DNA from: Flaviramulus multivorans
Lineage (GTDB): Bacteria > Bacteroidota > Bacteroidia > Flavobacteriales > Flavobacteriaceae
DNA: 64,000 nucleotides
Reading direction: 5' to 3'
NCBI RefSeq assembly: GCF_021728415.1
Contig: NZ_JAKKDV010000001.1
Location: forward strand, 973,977 to 1,037,976
The position numbers and the translations under genes are program-made. Shown one piece after another: positions 16,933-26,307 of the stretch (positions within the stretch are counted from its first letter, which is position 1; the number at the start of each line of letters is the position of its first letter). The notes beneath the pieces are model-generated. The model had not been told where the DNA came from, ran no database searches, and was given only the letters and a program-made list of their open reading frames with translations.

Positions 16933-18529
16933 ATATGACGGTTTGAATAAGATCCCAACCGGCTCTTAATTCATCGTCTATTTCAAAATGGACAACTCGT
17001 TCAGGTTGTATTTTCTCAAGGTAACTCCCAGAATCATACTTTTTATTACCGTTGGTATCTAAAATAGCCCTTAAACTGTATTTTCCTGGAGCAACATTAA
17101 GAAAATCCAAAACGTTTTCTTCGGTAGTGTATTGCTCATATTTTACTTCTTGTTTGGCATCGATAATTTGAACAATTAACGGAAACGGAGGATTTACCAG
17201 ATTAACTCTCAGGTTAGTAAAATCCGAACTCTTTTTTGTGCTAAGGGTATAATTTAAAGTGTCGTTAGTGTCTCCAAAAAAATCAAAAATGGCCTCTGGT
17301 AGTATGCGCATTTTATAACCGTTAGCCTCTGTTTTATTAAAGTTTAATGCATAGGTATTAGCAATGCTATCATATTTTGAAGTAAAAGCGACATTAATAG
17401 AATCTTTGTCTATCAAAGTAACTTTTGAAACGTCAAAACTTGTAAAAGGGGTGTTGCCACTAATTTTAAAATCTTCATCATATCCTATAACACCTTTTGG
17501 TGATACAGTAATCCGTAAGGAATCTCTTTTTTGTTCACTTATTCTAACGGTAAAATCTTTTTCAAAGTTTGTGTTTGATACTTTAAAAATAAGCGAGTCT
17601 ACTTCCAATCTTGGTTTATACCAATAATAAAGCGTGTCCTTTTTTTCATCTTTTGTAATTCGGTATTCAAAGTCTTGTGGTGTTTCAGATAGTATTTTTA
17701 TGTTCATGCCTTCATAACTTCCTTCATAACCAAAGGCTATTTTTTCGCCAGAAATAAGCCTTGGTCTTGTAGCATCAAAATCTAAGGCTTCTGAGAATAA
17801 TTTCAACGTATAAACCGAATCGGTTGGTACCTCAATATACTCTTTATAAAACCCAATTTGATCCGTTTTTTGTTGAAATTTATTGTCACCATTCCCATCT
17901 TTTAAGGCTACTAAAAGATACTTTCCTGCTTTAATATTTTCAATAGAAAATGTTGTTAAACTATCTAATGTATTGGTGATGTATTTAGGAACTTTCTTAT
18001 AAATAATAGAATCTGTAAATGTTGAATCCACCTCATATAGAGCAACATTTACAAAAGTTTCAGGCTGTTTTTTTAAGGCATCAACAATGTTACCTTTAAC
18101 AGTAAGCGAATCTATATAATCTCCCGTAGAAAACACATAGCGGTAAAACGGATAAGGGTTGCCTTCGTTGTTATCGGTAATACTATTTCCAAAGTTAAAG
18201 GCGTATGTAGTATTGGGTTGTAGGGTATCAAAAATTTTAATTGAAATGTATTTATTTGCACCACCAAGTGGTTTTACCTCTGGTTGAGTTTTCAAGGGTG
18301 GCGAAATAATAAGTTGCTTCTGTAAGTCTTTAATAGTAATATATTCATCAAAATACACACGTATTTCGTTACCTGTAAAGTTAGTAGAAAAGTTCTCGGG
18401 TTCAGACTTAACAATTGTTGGTGGTGTGTCGTCTTTTGGGCCTCCGTCCGGTGTTCCTCGGTTTGCACAGTTTATAAAAATAAAACCAATAACGGCAGCT
18501 AAAATAAAATTTGAAAGGGTTTTGTTCAT
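16925..18529 (-). CDS. Ig-like (SbsA/Big_5) domain lipoprotein
   Basis: The product is about 534 residues when started at the ATG at 18529; a TTG two codons upstream is possible but less likely. A signal peptide ends in the lipobox FINCAN, so the protein is lipid-anchored. The N-terminal domain (about residues 38-140) has DTPPTIVKSEPENFSTNF, IRVYFDEYI and PNTTYAFNFGNSITDNNEGN, characteristic of the bacterial Ig-like Big_5/SbsA domain. The rest consists of beta-rich segments containing DGNGDNKFQQKTD and DTNGNKKYDSG, which resemble Ca-binding loops. It is probably a surface or periplasmic structural protein; function unknown. Confidence 0.85.
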   Translation of the reverse strand: MNKTLSNFILAAVIGFIFINCANRGTPDGGPKDDTPPTIVKSEPENFSTNFTGNEIRVYFDEYITIKDLQKQLIISPPLKTQPEVKPLGGANKYISIKIFDTLQPNTTYAFNFGNSITDNNEGNPYPFYRYVFSTGDYIDSLTVKGNIVDALKKQPETFVNVALYEVDSTFTDSIIYKKVPKYITNTLDSLTTFSIENIKAGKYLLVALKDGNGDNKFQQKTDQIGFYKEYIEVPTDSVYTLKLFSEALDFDATRPRLISGEKIAFGYEGSYEGMNIKILSETPQDFEYRITKDEKKDTLYYWYKPRLEVDSLIFKVSNTNFEKDFTVRISEQKRDSLRITVSPKGVIGYDEDFKISGNTPFTSFDVSKVTLIDKDSINVAFTSKYDSIANTYALNFNKTEANGYKMRILPEAIFDFFGDTNDTLNYTLSTKKSSDFTNLRVNLVNPPFPLIVQIIDAKQEVKYEQYTTEENVLDFLNVAPGKYSLRAILDTNGNKKYDSGSYLEKIQPERVVHFEIDDELRAGWDLIQTVIFK

Positions 18530-18589
18530 CAACAATTTTAAATTTTTAGCAAAAGTACATGAATTTTGGAAATATAACGATTAATACAC

Positions 18590-19267
18590 TTAGGCTATTG
18601 CCATGGTGGCAACACTTATTTTTATATTTTTTGCATGATTTAAAACCCCAATACAAGCCTCCAAAGTAGCACCTGTGGTAATAATGTCATCCACCAATAA
18701 AATGTGTTTGTTTTCAATGGCATCCATATTTTTCAGTGCAAACAATTCCTCGTTATTTGTCCAGCGCATAAATCGACCTTTATTGGTTTGCGATTTGGTG
18801 TTAGTAATCTTTACCAAAACATCCTCTAAATACGCCGCATTTAAAGCTTTAGCAATTTGTTCCCCAAATTTAGCAACTTGATTATAACCTCTTTTTTTAA
18901 GTTTATTTTTATGAAGTGGAACGGGAATAACTACATCAATAGGCTTATAGCTTTCAACAGTATTTAACTCGTTACCAAGCCAATTTCCAAGCACAAAACC
19001 AATTTCCTCATGTCCTCGGTATTTAAGGTTGTGAATGAGTTGCTGTACAATACCTTTTTTTTCGAACCTAAAAAGCGCTGTTCCTTGCTCAATTTTTGCA
19101 CGTCCATAAAGTACTTTGGCAACCGAATCATTATTGTCAAAATGAAAATTGGTAACGGGCAAATCATGTCTACAATCCAAACAAATGGTTTCTTCATTAT
19201 CATCCAACAAGCTATGGCAAGCATAACATACTTTCGGAAAAAACAAATTAACAACAGGCTTTATCAT
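18590..19267 (-). CDS. comF: ComF family phosphoribosyltransferase-like protein
   Basis: The 225-residue protein has an N-terminal double-zinc-finger-like region (CYAC near the start, then CLDC) and a C-terminal type I PRTase domain with the PRPP loop HILLVDDIITTGATLEA. KPIDVVIPVPLHKNKLKKRGYNQ and the TKSQTNKGR segment are typical of ComF/GntX. ComF is required for DNA uptake during natural transformation in several bacteria, but family members are widespread and the biochemical role is uncertain. It is followed by a short gap before the Ig-like lipoprotein on the same strand. Confidence 0.9.
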   Translation of the reverse strand: MIKPVVNLFFPKVCYACHSLLDDNEETICLDCRHDLPVTNFHFDNNDSVAKVLYGRAKIEQGTALFRFEKKGIVQQLIHNLKYRGHEEIGFVLGNWLGNELNTVESYKPIDVVIPVPLHKNKLKKRGYNQVAKFGEQIAKALNAAYLEDVLVKITNTKSQTNKGRFMRWTNNEELFALKNMDAIENKHILLVDDIITTGATLEACIGVLNHAKNIKISVATMAIA

Positions 19268-19275
19268 ATCATTTT

Positions 19276-19387
19276 TTGGGCGTTACCCTTTGGGTCGGGC
19301 TTTACGTTTCAATCTTTTTTATTCTGTCATTCCTAATTATGGTGAAAATCCACAATAAAAAAGGATTTTCACTACAATCCCTAACGC
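19276..19387. repeat. Family 2 dispersed repeat, copy 1
   Basis: The element begins TTGGGCGTTACCCTTTGGGT, then CGGGCTTTACG and AATCTTTTTT, and ends AAAAAAGGATTTTCACTACA followed by ATCCCTAACGC. The same landmarks in the same order are found at 39845-39923, and on the opposite strand at 56001-56080. It occupies half of the gap between comF and glyS. Confidence 0.7.
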
Positions 19388-19475
19388 TAAACATGTCTAA
19401 AGATAATTAAATCATAAAAAAGAATTTCAATGGTTATTTTTTACGCTATAACGTACTTTGTTTGAATCCCTTTTT

Positions 19476-19483
19476 TATTTTTG
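19476..19483 (+). promoter_or_regulatory. Probable -7 element of glyS, almost abutting the start codon
   Basis: TATTTTTG matches TAnnTTTG and ends only 4 bp before the glyS ATG. If used, transcription would begin at or just inside the start codon, giving a leaderless or nearly leaderless mRNA. A TTTG lies 15-16 bp upstream, shorter than the usual 19 bp spacing. Confidence 0.5.
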
Positions 19484-19487
19484 CACC

Positions 19488-21032
19488 ATGGCAAATCAAG
19501 ATGATCAATTTAAGAAGGTAATATCACACGCAAAGGAATACGGGTATGTGTTTCAAAGCAGTGAAATATACGACGGTTTAAGTGCCGTTTACGACTACGC
19601 ACAAAACGGAGCAGAACTCAAAAAAAATATACGCGACTATTGGTGGAAAGCCATGGTGCAAATGAATGACAATATAGTAGGTATTGATGCAGCTATATTT
19701 ATGCACCCAACCACTTGGAAAGCTTCGGGGCACGTTGATGCGTTTAATGACCCTTTAATTGATAATAAAGATTCTAAAAAAAGATATAGAGCCGATGTTT
19801 TAATTGAAGATTATTGCGCTAAAATTGAAGCTAAAATTGATAAAGAAGTTGACAAAGCGGCTAAACGTTTTGGCGATGCTTTCAATAAAGAAGAATTTGT
19901 ATCAACAAACCAACGTGTTTTAGGCTATCAAGAAAAAATAAATACAACGCTTTCAAGGATGGCAAAATCTTTAGAAAACGAAGATTTGGCCGATGTAAAA
20001 GCACTTATAGAAGAGTTAGAAATTGCCGACCCACTAACAGGAAGCCGAAACTGGACCGATGTTAAGCAATTCAACCTCATGTTTGGTACTAAATTAGGTG
20101 CTTCGGCTGATAACGCCATGGATTTATATTTACGACCAGAAACGGCGCAAGGTATTTTTGTTAATTTTTTAAATGTTCAAAAAACCAGTCGATTAAAAAT
20201 TCCGTTTGGTATAGCGCAAACAGGTAAAGCTTTTAGAAACGAAATTGTGGCAAGACAGTTTATTTTCAGAATGCGCGAATTTGAGCAAATGGAAATGCAG
20301 TTTTTTATAAAACCAGGAACTCAAAAAGAGTGGTATGAGCATTGGAAAGAAACCCGATTAAAATGGCATTTAAGCTTAGGAATGGGTGCCGATAATTACC
20401 GTTTTCATGACCATGAAAAACTGGCGCATTATGCCGATGCGGCTGCCGATATTGAATTTAAATTCCCGTTTGGGTTTAAAGAATTGGAAGGTATTCATTC
20501 GCGTACCGATTTTGATTTAAGTCAGCACGAAAAATTCTCTGGTAAAAAATTACAATATTTCGACCACGAAGAGAACAAAAGCTATGTGCCTTATGTTTTG
20601 GAAACCTCTATTGGTTTAGATCGAATGTTTTTGGCAGTATTTTCTAATTCTTTAGTTGAGGAAGAACTAGAAAATGGCACGACAAGAACTGTTTTAAAAT
20701 TACCAAGTGTATTAACGCCAGTAAAAGCAGCGGTTTTACCATTGGTTAAAAAAGATGGGTTGCCAGAAATAGCAAAACAAATAGTTGATGATTTAAAATG
20801 GGATTTTAATGTAGATTATGACGAAAAAGATGCAGTAGGGCGTCGTTATAGAAGACAAGATGCTAACGGAACACCATTTTGTATTACTGTAGATCATGAT
20901 ACTTTAGAAGATAATATGGTTACCATTCGTCACAGAGATTCCATGGAACAACAGCGTGTTAAAATTGAAGATTTAAGAAACATCATCAAACAAGAAGTAG
21001 ATGTACGTACTTGGTTGATGAAGATGAAATAA
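19488..21032 (+). CDS. glyS: Glycyl-tRNA synthetase, single-chain (alpha2) type
   Basis: The 514-residue class II synthetase charges tRNA-Gly. The homodimeric GlyRS hallmarks are present: SSEIYDGLSAVYDYAQNGAE near the N-terminus, motif 2 region FRNEIVARQFIFRMREFEQMEMQFF, and motif 3 YVLETSIGLDRMFLAVF. The anticodon-binding domain is the C-terminal ~120 residues (VKAAVLPLVKKDGL, YRRQDANGTPFC). The start was set at the ATG giving MANQDDQFKK rather than an upstream TTG that overlaps the promoter. A terminator follows the gene. Confidence 0.97.
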   Translation: MANQDDQFKKVISHAKEYGYVFQSSEIYDGLSAVYDYAQNGAELKKNIRDYWWKAMVQMNDNIVGIDAAIFMHPTTWKASGHVDAFNDPLIDNKDSKKRYRADVLIEDYCAKIEAKIDKEVDKAAKRFGDAFNKEEFVSTNQRVLGYQEKINTTLSRMAKSLENEDLADVKALIEELEIADPLTGSRNWTDVKQFNLMFGTKLGASADNAMDLYLRPETAQGIFVNFLNVQKTSRLKIPFGIAQTGKAFRNEIVARQFIFRMREFEQMEMQFFIKPGTQKEWYEHWKETRLKWHLSLGMGADNYRFHDHEKLAHYADAAADIEFKFPFGFKELEGIHSRTDFDLSQHEKFSGKKLQYFDHEENKSYVPYVLETSIGLDRMFLAVFSNSLVEEELENGTTRTVLKLPSVLTPVKAAVLPLVKKDGLPEIAKQIVDDLKWDFNVDYDEKDAVGRRYRRQDANGTPFCITVDHDTLEDNMVTIRHRDSMEQQRVKIEDLRNIIKQEVDVRTWLMKMK

Positions 21033-21050
21033 TATACTCCTTTAAAAAAT

Positions 21051-21082
21051 AAACCCTAAGTGAAAACTTAGGGTTTTTTATT
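21051..21082. terminator. Bidirectional intrinsic terminator
   Basis: AAACCCTAAGT and ACTTAGGGTTT close on a GAAA tetraloop, followed by T-rich sequence. It lies between glyS and the convergent outer-membrane protein gene, with A-rich and T-rich flanks on both sides, so it can serve both. Confidence 0.9.
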
Positions 21083-21099
21083 TAACTTAAAATAATATT

Positions 21100-21636
21100 T
21101 TAGAATCTGTAGCCAATAGTGATGCCACCTTTGCCAATAAATTCATAGTCCGTGTTACTATTGTTAAATAAGTTTCTACCAACACCAAAACCTAACTCAC
21201 CAATAAATCCGCTTTTAGTCATCCATTTTCCTCCTAAGCCAATACCAAGCGCAAAGTCCGTTCTAAAATCATCTTCATCTGTATCAAAAAGATCTATATT
21301 GCGATTTGTAGAATTAAGCATACCAAAACCTTCAACATAAAATCCAGCGGCATATTTTTCTCCAAAATAAAGACGATAATATGGTGAGATATAATATTTA
21401 ATATCATCGCTAACATCGTTATCAATTGGAAGAAAAGCTGTAACACCAATACCTGATTCTTCATTTAAAGTACGTTCGTAAGTTGCTTCAAAAGCACCAA
21501 GAATAAGAAACAATCCGTTTAATTTTAATTCATTAAAGTTTTGCTGTCCAGTAGTTGTTTCTTCATTTTCCTCTTGTGAAAATGCGGAATATGATATAAA
21601 TAATGAAGCGAGTAAAAAGAGTAGTGATTTTTTCAT
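21100..21636 (-). CDS. Outer-membrane beta-barrel-like protein
   Basis: This 178-residue protein starts at the ATG giving MKKSLLFLLASLFISYSAFSQ, a clear signal peptide; an ATG 8 codons upstream is less likely. The mature part consists of alternating beta-strand segments such as IGVTAFLPID, YYISPYYRLYFG, AAGFYVEGFGML and ALGIGLGGKWM, with the C-terminal strand GGITIGYRF ending in Phe. This pattern is typical of small outer-membrane barrels (DUF3575-like). It is therefore predicted to sit in the outer membrane; ligand or function is unknown. Confidence 0.75.
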   Translation of the reverse strand: MKKSLLFLLASLFISYSAFSQEENEETTTGQQNFNELKLNGLFLILGAFEATYERTLNEESGIGVTAFLPIDNDVSDDIKYYISPYYRLYFGEKYAAGFYVEGFGMLNSTNRNIDLFDTDEDDFRTDFALGIGLGGKWMTKSGFIGELGFGVGRNLFNNSNTDYEFIGKGGITIGYRF

Positions 21637-21719
21637 GTAAGAATAAATTATTGATTGCATGTTTATTTAGATGCAATTATATTAAAAGGTTGCGTAAGAA
21701 ACTACTTTATTTTGTTAAA

Positions 21720-22190
21720 CTATATATGTATTTGTCTGTCAATTTGTTGGTCTAACGAAATCAGAGATTCTGTTCTTAAAACACCTGTAATAGTCTGAAT
21801 GTTGTTACTTAACAAATTCATTAAGTGAGCATTATCTAAACAAATAAGTTTTATAAAAATACTGTAAACACCTGTTGTGTAGTGGCATTCTAAAACTTCC
21901 GGAATCTTTTTTAAGGCTCTAATAATATCTTCAGAATTTGCCACTTTATCTAAATAAATACCCACAAATGCTAATGTTGAATAGCCTAGTGCTTTAGGAT
22001 TTATGATGAATTTTGAACCAGAAAGTAATTTTGATTTTTCCAGTTTCCGCAACCGTTGATGAATCGCCGCTCCTGAAATACCAACGTTACGTGCTATTTC
22101 TAAAATAGGTGTTCTGGCATCTTGCATTAGGGCGCGAAGTATTTTTTTATCGATACCGTCAATGGTTATAGTTTTTGTTTTTTGCTTCAT
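21720..22190 (-). CDS. Lrp/AsnC family transcriptional regulator
   Basis: The 156-residue protein has an N-terminal winged helix-turn-helix (IDGIDKKILRALMQDARTPILEIARNVGISGAAIHQRLRKLE, read in parts) and a C-terminal RAM/AsnC ligand-binding domain (STLAFVGIYLD and VLECHYTTGVYSIFIKLIC). Such regulators respond to amino acids and often control adjacent amino-acid genes. The saccharopine-dehydrogenase-like gene lies 120 bp upstream on the same strand, so lysine catabolism is a plausible target by inference. Confidence 0.92.
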   Translation of the reverse strand: MKQKTKTITIDGIDKKILRALMQDARTPILEIARNVGISGAAIHQRLRKLEKSKLLSGSKFIINPKALGYSTLAFVGIYLDKVANSEDIIRALKKIPEVLECHYTTGVYSIFIKLICLDNAHLMNLLSNNIQTITGVLRTESLISLDQQIDRQIHI

Positions 22191-22310
22191 TTTAATTTTA
22201 ATCTAAAACATAAATGTAGTTATTTACTTTTAAACTGAAAGGGATTTTGCTTTTGGGATTTCAGGGTGTTTTTTATCCTGAACTCGTAAAGGGACCAGGT
22301 AACCCAAAAA

Positions 22311-23675
22311 CTAATTATTTAATGGATTATACCCAAGATAAGGCACTTCTTTTTCGTTAAAATTGATGCCAAATGAGGCTAATTCAGTTAAAATGGGTTG
22401 ATAAACTTCTTTTGAAATTGGTATTTGAACACCAGGCGTTTTAATCTTTCCGTTTAAGATGGCAAGGGTTGCTATGGCAACTGGTAAACCTACGGTTTTT
22501 GCCATGGCTGTATAAGTTTGGTCGTCGCCAACTACTACCATATTAGCATCTATTTGGTATTTTTTACCATCTTTTTCATAGCCAAATTTGTGATACATAA
22601 CTATCATGTCTTTGTCGTTTTCTGAAAGAGTCCAGCTATCCATTAATATTTTTTGAAGTATTTCAGCAGGTGTTGCTTTTTTGAGTTCAACATGTTTTTC
22701 TGAACTGAAAATATCGAGTTCAACTAGTTTGTCCCAAACAATATCATCTTGATCTATCTTTAATTGATGGCGCAACTTTAGTTCGACTGAATCAGATGGA
22801 CTATACGGCAGAAAGGCGTTTACAAAATCCCGATAGGTCATATTTTCACTACCATCCATAATATAGCTGTCATCAGTCATTCCAAGTGTTACAAATATGT
22901 TCCATGCTCTACTAAAACCTACACGACGCATCGTGCCACGATACAGCGTTTTAATGGTATCAAGACCATAAACACTTTGATATTTTAAAGAATCTCTATT
23001 GGCATAGGCTTCGAATCGTCCAAACCCATCAATATCTAAAAATTCTGTACGTCTGAATAAGCGGTTATAAGGAATATATTTATAAGTGCCTTCTTGTAAA
23101 AATTTTGCAGCACCACCTTGACCAGCTGTCACTACATTTCTGGGGTTCCATGTAAATTTGTAATTCCAAAGATTGTTGTCGCTTTCTGGTGCTACCAAAC
23201 CACCTGTGAAAGATTCAAACAAAATAACATTTCCACCATGGTCTCTAATTCTATCCAAAACTTGCATAGCGCTCATGTGGTCAATACCAGGGTCTACCCC
23301 TATTTCATTCATTAATACTAGTCCGTTCGCTTTAGCATAATCGTCTAATGCTTGCATTTCGGGGCTAACATAAGAGGCGGTTACCATATGCTTTTTGTAG
23401 GTAATACAATCTTTAGCCACTTCAATATGAAATCTTGCCGGAAGCATAGATACTACGATATCTGCATTTTTAACAGCTTCAATCCTAGAGGACTTATCAA
23501 AAACATCGAGCGTAATCGCATTAGCATTATTATGATTACCAATAAGTTTTTTGGCGTTTTCAATATTTAGATCACCAACAGTAATAAATATGTTTTCTGA
23601 GGTTGATTTATCGAGTAAATATTTTAAAAGGTAAGAAGTAGATTTTCCAGAACCAATGATTAAAATTTTTCGCAT
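22311..23675 (-). CDS. Saccharopine dehydrogenase family protein (LYS9-like)
   Basis: The 454-residue protein has an N-terminal Rossmann fold (ILIIGSGKSTSYLLKYLL, DADIVVSMLPARFH-type loop) and the Sacchrp_dh_C domain, with MNEIGVDPGIDHMSAMQVLD, SFTGGLVAPESDNNLWNYKFTWNPRNVV and GQGGAAKFL. These are diagnostic of the glutamate-forming saccharopine dehydrogenase/reductase group, so its likely reaction is NAD(P)-linked saccharopine to glutamate plus 2-aminoadipate semialdehyde. It is not fused to a lysine-ketoglutarate reductase domain, and none is found in the window. A glutaryl-CoA dehydrogenase at ~46 kb could serve the downstream path. Confidence 0.88.
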   Translation of the reverse strand: MRKILIIGSGKSTSYLLKYLLDKSTSENIFITVGDLNIENAKKLIGNHNNANAITLDVFDKSSRIEAVKNADIVVSMLPARFHIEVAKDCITYKKHMVTASYVSPEMQALDDYAKANGLVLMNEIGVDPGIDHMSAMQVLDRIRDHGGNVILFESFTGGLVAPESDNNLWNYKFTWNPRNVVTAGQGGAAKFLQEGTYKYIPYNRLFRRTEFLDIDGFGRFEAYANRDSLKYQSVYGLDTIKTLYRGTMRRVGFSRAWNIFVTLGMTDDSYIMDGSENMTYRDFVNAFLPYSPSDSVELKLRHQLKIDQDDIVWDKLVELDIFSSEKHVELKKATPAEILQKILMDSWTLSENDKDMIVMYHKFGYEKDGKKYQIDANMVVVGDDQTYTAMAKTVGLPVAIATLAILNGKIKTPGVQIPISKEVYQPILTELASFGINFNEKEVPYLGYNPLNN

Positions 23676-23787
23676 TTTGGGTTTTGTTAAGTAATTTTGT
23701 TTGGCATTAAGTAAGTGCTAAATTACTATTTAATTTTACGAATTTAATAAATATATCAAGTATTTATTGAGAATAATTTATTGAAAT

Positions 23788-24186
23788 ATGAACAAGACCA
23801 TTTTAATTACAGCATCCTTATTAGGTATTATTGGTATTGTACTTGGAGCTTTTGGTGCGCATGGTTTAAAACAATTAATATCCATTGAAGCTCAACAAAC
23901 TTTTGAAACTGGAGTGCGCTACCAAATGTATCATGCGATTTTACTCCTTTTTGTAGGAAATACAGCTTATATAAATTTAAAAACAAAACGAATAATTTAT
24001 GTTTTGGTAATGATTGGAATCTTATTTTTTTCAGGTTCAATTTATGGTTTGGCAACAAATGCATTAACCAGTTTCGACTTTAAAAGTATTGGTTTTATAA
24101 CGCCAATAGGTGGCTTACTTTTAATTTTAGCTTGGAGTTTTATGCTTATAGATTTCTTAAAAATGGGGTCTAAAAACAGCAATTAA
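23788..24186 (+). CDS. DUF423 family membrane protein
   Basis: The 132-residue protein has four predicted helices and the DUF423 signature LGAFGAHGLKQLISIEAQQTFETGVRYQMYHA (read in parts), followed by SGSIYGLATNA and FITPIGGLLLILAW. The family (YwdK/YgdD type) is widespread, small and of unknown function. It is placed upstream of pckA with 60 bp between them, but the pckA-proximal -7 element suggests separate transcription. Confidence 0.9.
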   Translation: MNKTILITASLLGIIGIVLGAFGAHGLKQLISIEAQQTFETGVRYQMYHAILLLFVGNTAYINLKTKRIIYVLVMIGILFFSGSIYGLATNALTSFDFKSIGFITPIGGLLLILAWSFMLIDFLKMGSKNSN

Positions 24187-24212
24187 TTAAAGGATACCTT
24201 AAATAATTGTTT

Positions 24213-24220
24213 TAATTTTG
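24213..24220 (+). promoter_or_regulatory. Probable -7 promoter element of pckA
   Basis: TAATTTTG fits TAnnTTTG, 26 bp before the pckA ATG. There is no recognisable TTG at the expected -33 distance. Confidence 0.5.
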
Positions 24221-24246
24221 CACAATAAATAATTTTATATCATTTT

Positions 24247-25863
24247 ATGGAAAGTTCTAGTCAGTTTACGCAAACGATTTCGTTAGAGCAATATGGCATA
24301 AAAAATGCCAAAATTAATTATCAATTATCTCCAGAAGAATTACATCAAATAACTATTGCTAAAGGGCAAGGTGTTGAAGCTTCTTCGGGCGCATTAGCGG
24401 TTAATACGGGAGAGTTTACTGGTCGCTCGCCACAAGACAGATTTATCGTAAAAGATGATATTACTGAAGATAAAGTTTGGTGGGGTAAAATAAATATACC
24501 TTTCGAAACCGATAAGTTTGATAAGCTTTATGATAAGGTTGTTGCCTATTTATCTAACAAAGAGGTTTTTGTAAGAGATAGTTATGCATGTGCTGACGAT
24601 AATTACAAATTAAATATTCGAGTTATCAACGAATACCCATGGAGCAACCAGTTTGCATACAATATGTTTTTACGTCCTACTGAGGGTGAATTAGAAAATT
24701 TTGATCCAGAATGGACCGTAGTAAATGCACCAGGGTTTATGGCAAATCCAGATGAAGATGGTACACGACAACATAATTTCGCGATTTTAAATTTCACCAA
24801 AAAGATAGCTTTAATAGGTGGAACTGGTTATACTGGAGAAATTAAAAAGGGTATTTTTTCGGCATTAAACTTTATCCTACCTGTTTTTAAAAATACATTA
24901 CCTATGCATTGTAGTGCCAATGTTGGAAAATATGGAGATACTGCTATATTTTTTGGATTGTCAGGTACTGGAAAAACAACTTTATCAACAGATCCTAATA
25001 GAAGTTTAATAGGTGATGATGAGCATGGTTGGACAAATGAAAACACCGTGTTTAACTTTGAAGGTGGTTGTTATGCAAAAGTGATTAACCTTTCAAGAGA
25101 AAACGAACCTGAAATATTTGACGCCATTAAAAAAGGAGCTATTCTTGAAAATGTAATTTTGGATAAAAATGGCGATGTGGACTTTGCAGATACATCTATC
25201 ACTCAAAATACAAGAGTTAGCTATCCGCTACATCATATTGAGAACATTCAAGTTCCTTCTATAGGAAAAAATCCTAAAAATATATTCTTTTTAACGGCTG
25301 ATGCTTTTGGAGTATTGCCTCCAATTTCTAAGTTAACTCCAAGTCAAGCAGCGTATCACTTTATATCTGGTTATACGGCGAAGGTTGCAGGAACTGAGGC
25401 TGGTGTTGTTGAGCCTGTACCGTCATTTTCGGCATGCTTTGGAGCACCTTTTATGCCATTGCACCCTTCAAAATATGCTGAAATGTTAAGTCAGAAAATG
25501 ATTGAAGCAGGTGTTAATGTTTGGTTAGTAAATACTGGTTGGACCGGTGGACCTTACGGTGTTGGTACAAGAATGAAATTAAAATATACGCGTGCCATGA
25601 TTAATGCGGTTTTAAATGGTGATTTAGGACTTTATAATTATGATGATTACCATATACACTCAGTGTTTGGAGTAGCCCAACCTAGATCTTGTCCAGGTGT
25701 TCCAACAAGTGTTTTAAGCCCTAGAGCGACATGGAATGATGACGAAGCTTATTATAAAACAGCTTTTAAATTAACCAATGCATTTAGAGAAAATTTCAAG
25801 AAGTTTGAAATGCATTGTAATGAAGAAATTAGACGAGGCGGACCGCAACGTTATGCATTCTAA
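24247..25863 (+). CDS. pckA: Phosphoenolpyruvate carboxykinase (ATP)
   Basis: The 538-residue enzyme converts oxaloacetate and ATP to phosphoenolpyruvate, CO2 and ADP at the entry to gluconeogenesis. GRSPQDRFIVKDD (substrate Arg), the P-loop IFFGLSGTGKTTLSTDPNR near residue 240, the metal-binding LIGDDEHGW and GCYAKVINLS are all intact, as is NTGWTGGPYGVGTRMKL. Length is standard for the ATP-dependent family. A strong terminator 3 bp downstream of the stop indicates a single-gene unit. Confidence 0.97.
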   Translation: MESSSQFTQTISLEQYGIKNAKINYQLSPEELHQITIAKGQGVEASSGALAVNTGEFTGRSPQDRFIVKDDITEDKVWWGKINIPFETDKFDKLYDKVVAYLSNKEVFVRDSYACADDNYKLNIRVINEYPWSNQFAYNMFLRPTEGELENFDPEWTVVNAPGFMANPDEDGTRQHNFAILNFTKKIALIGGTGYTGEIKKGIFSALNFILPVFKNTLPMHCSANVGKYGDTAIFFGLSGTGKTTLSTDPNRSLIGDDEHGWTNENTVFNFEGGCYAKVINLSRENEPEIFDAIKKGAILENVILDKNGDVDFADTSITQNTRVSYPLHHIENIQVPSIGKNPKNIFFLTADAFGVLPPISKLTPSQAAYHFISGYTAKVAGTEAGVVEPVPSFSACFGAPFMPLHPSKYAEMLSQKMIEAGVNVWLVNTGWTGGPYGVGTRMKLKYTRAMINAVLNGDLGLYNYDDYHIHSVFGVAQPRSCPGVPTSVLSPRATWNDDEAYYKTAFKLTNAFRENFKKFEMHCNEEIRRGGPQRYAF

Positions 25864-25865
25864 TT

Positions 25866-25899
25866 AAAAAAGCCCAATCTAATTAAATTGGGCTTTTTT
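25866..25899. terminator. Intrinsic terminator between pckA and a convergent gene
   Basis: AAAAAAGCCCAAT and ATTGGGCTTTTTT form a 13 bp stem with an 8 nt loop. A/T runs on both sides allow bidirectional function. Confidence 0.9.
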
Positions 25900-25905
25900 A
25901 TTTTA

Positions 25906-26220
25906 TTAAAGAATAATAATTAATAGTAATATAATAATAATGGCACCACTAGATATATAGATGCCATTGCCAGAAGCTCTAACACTTTTCTTAATAGTTT
26001 TTACTTCTCTTCGCAATTCCTTTCTTTCTAAACGATTTAAATTCGATTTATCCATTTCTTTTATTTCGGTTAAACGGTCAATCATAACCCTTATTTCTTC
26101 TGGAATTTCCTCAGCATTTGTGGTTTTATGTATCGGAGGTTTTTCAGAAGCCATAAGTTCATTTGGAAATGAAATAAATGATATAGCTAATAGCATCAAA
26201 CAAAAAATCTTTTTCTTCAT
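25906..26220 (-). CDS. Small exported protein with C-terminal membrane helix
   Basis: The 104-residue protein has an N-terminal signal peptide (MKKKIFCLMLLAISFISFPN, cleavage near ELMAS), then a charged middle with Glu/Arg-rich predicted helices (IRVMIDRLTEIKEMDKSNLN, LERKELRREVKTIKKSVRAS). A C-terminal very hydrophobic helix (SSGAIIIILLLIIIL) ends the chain. It resembles short bacteroidotal proteins often annotated as hypothetical. It probably spans the inner membrane with the charged part in the periplasm; no function is known. Confidence 0.75.
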   Translation of the reverse strand: MKKKIFCLMLLAISFISFPNELMASEKPPIHKTTNAEEIPEEIRVMIDRLTEIKEMDKSNLNRLERKELRREVKTIKKSVRASGNGIYISSGAIIIILLLIIIL

Positions 26221-26307
26221 GTTGTATGTTTTTAAAAAGTTAGATATTTAAATATACGGTTTTATTAGATACCTAGATGATAAACAATTTTTATTTGAGC
26301 TATATAT

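Noticed and set aside
22250-22308. Irregular hairpin TTTTGGG...CCCAAAA with inner CAGG/CCTG between the saccharopine-dehydrogenase and Lrp genes
   Set aside because: Imperfect pairing, no T-run and no second copy in the window; could be a decayed repeat but cannot be supported.
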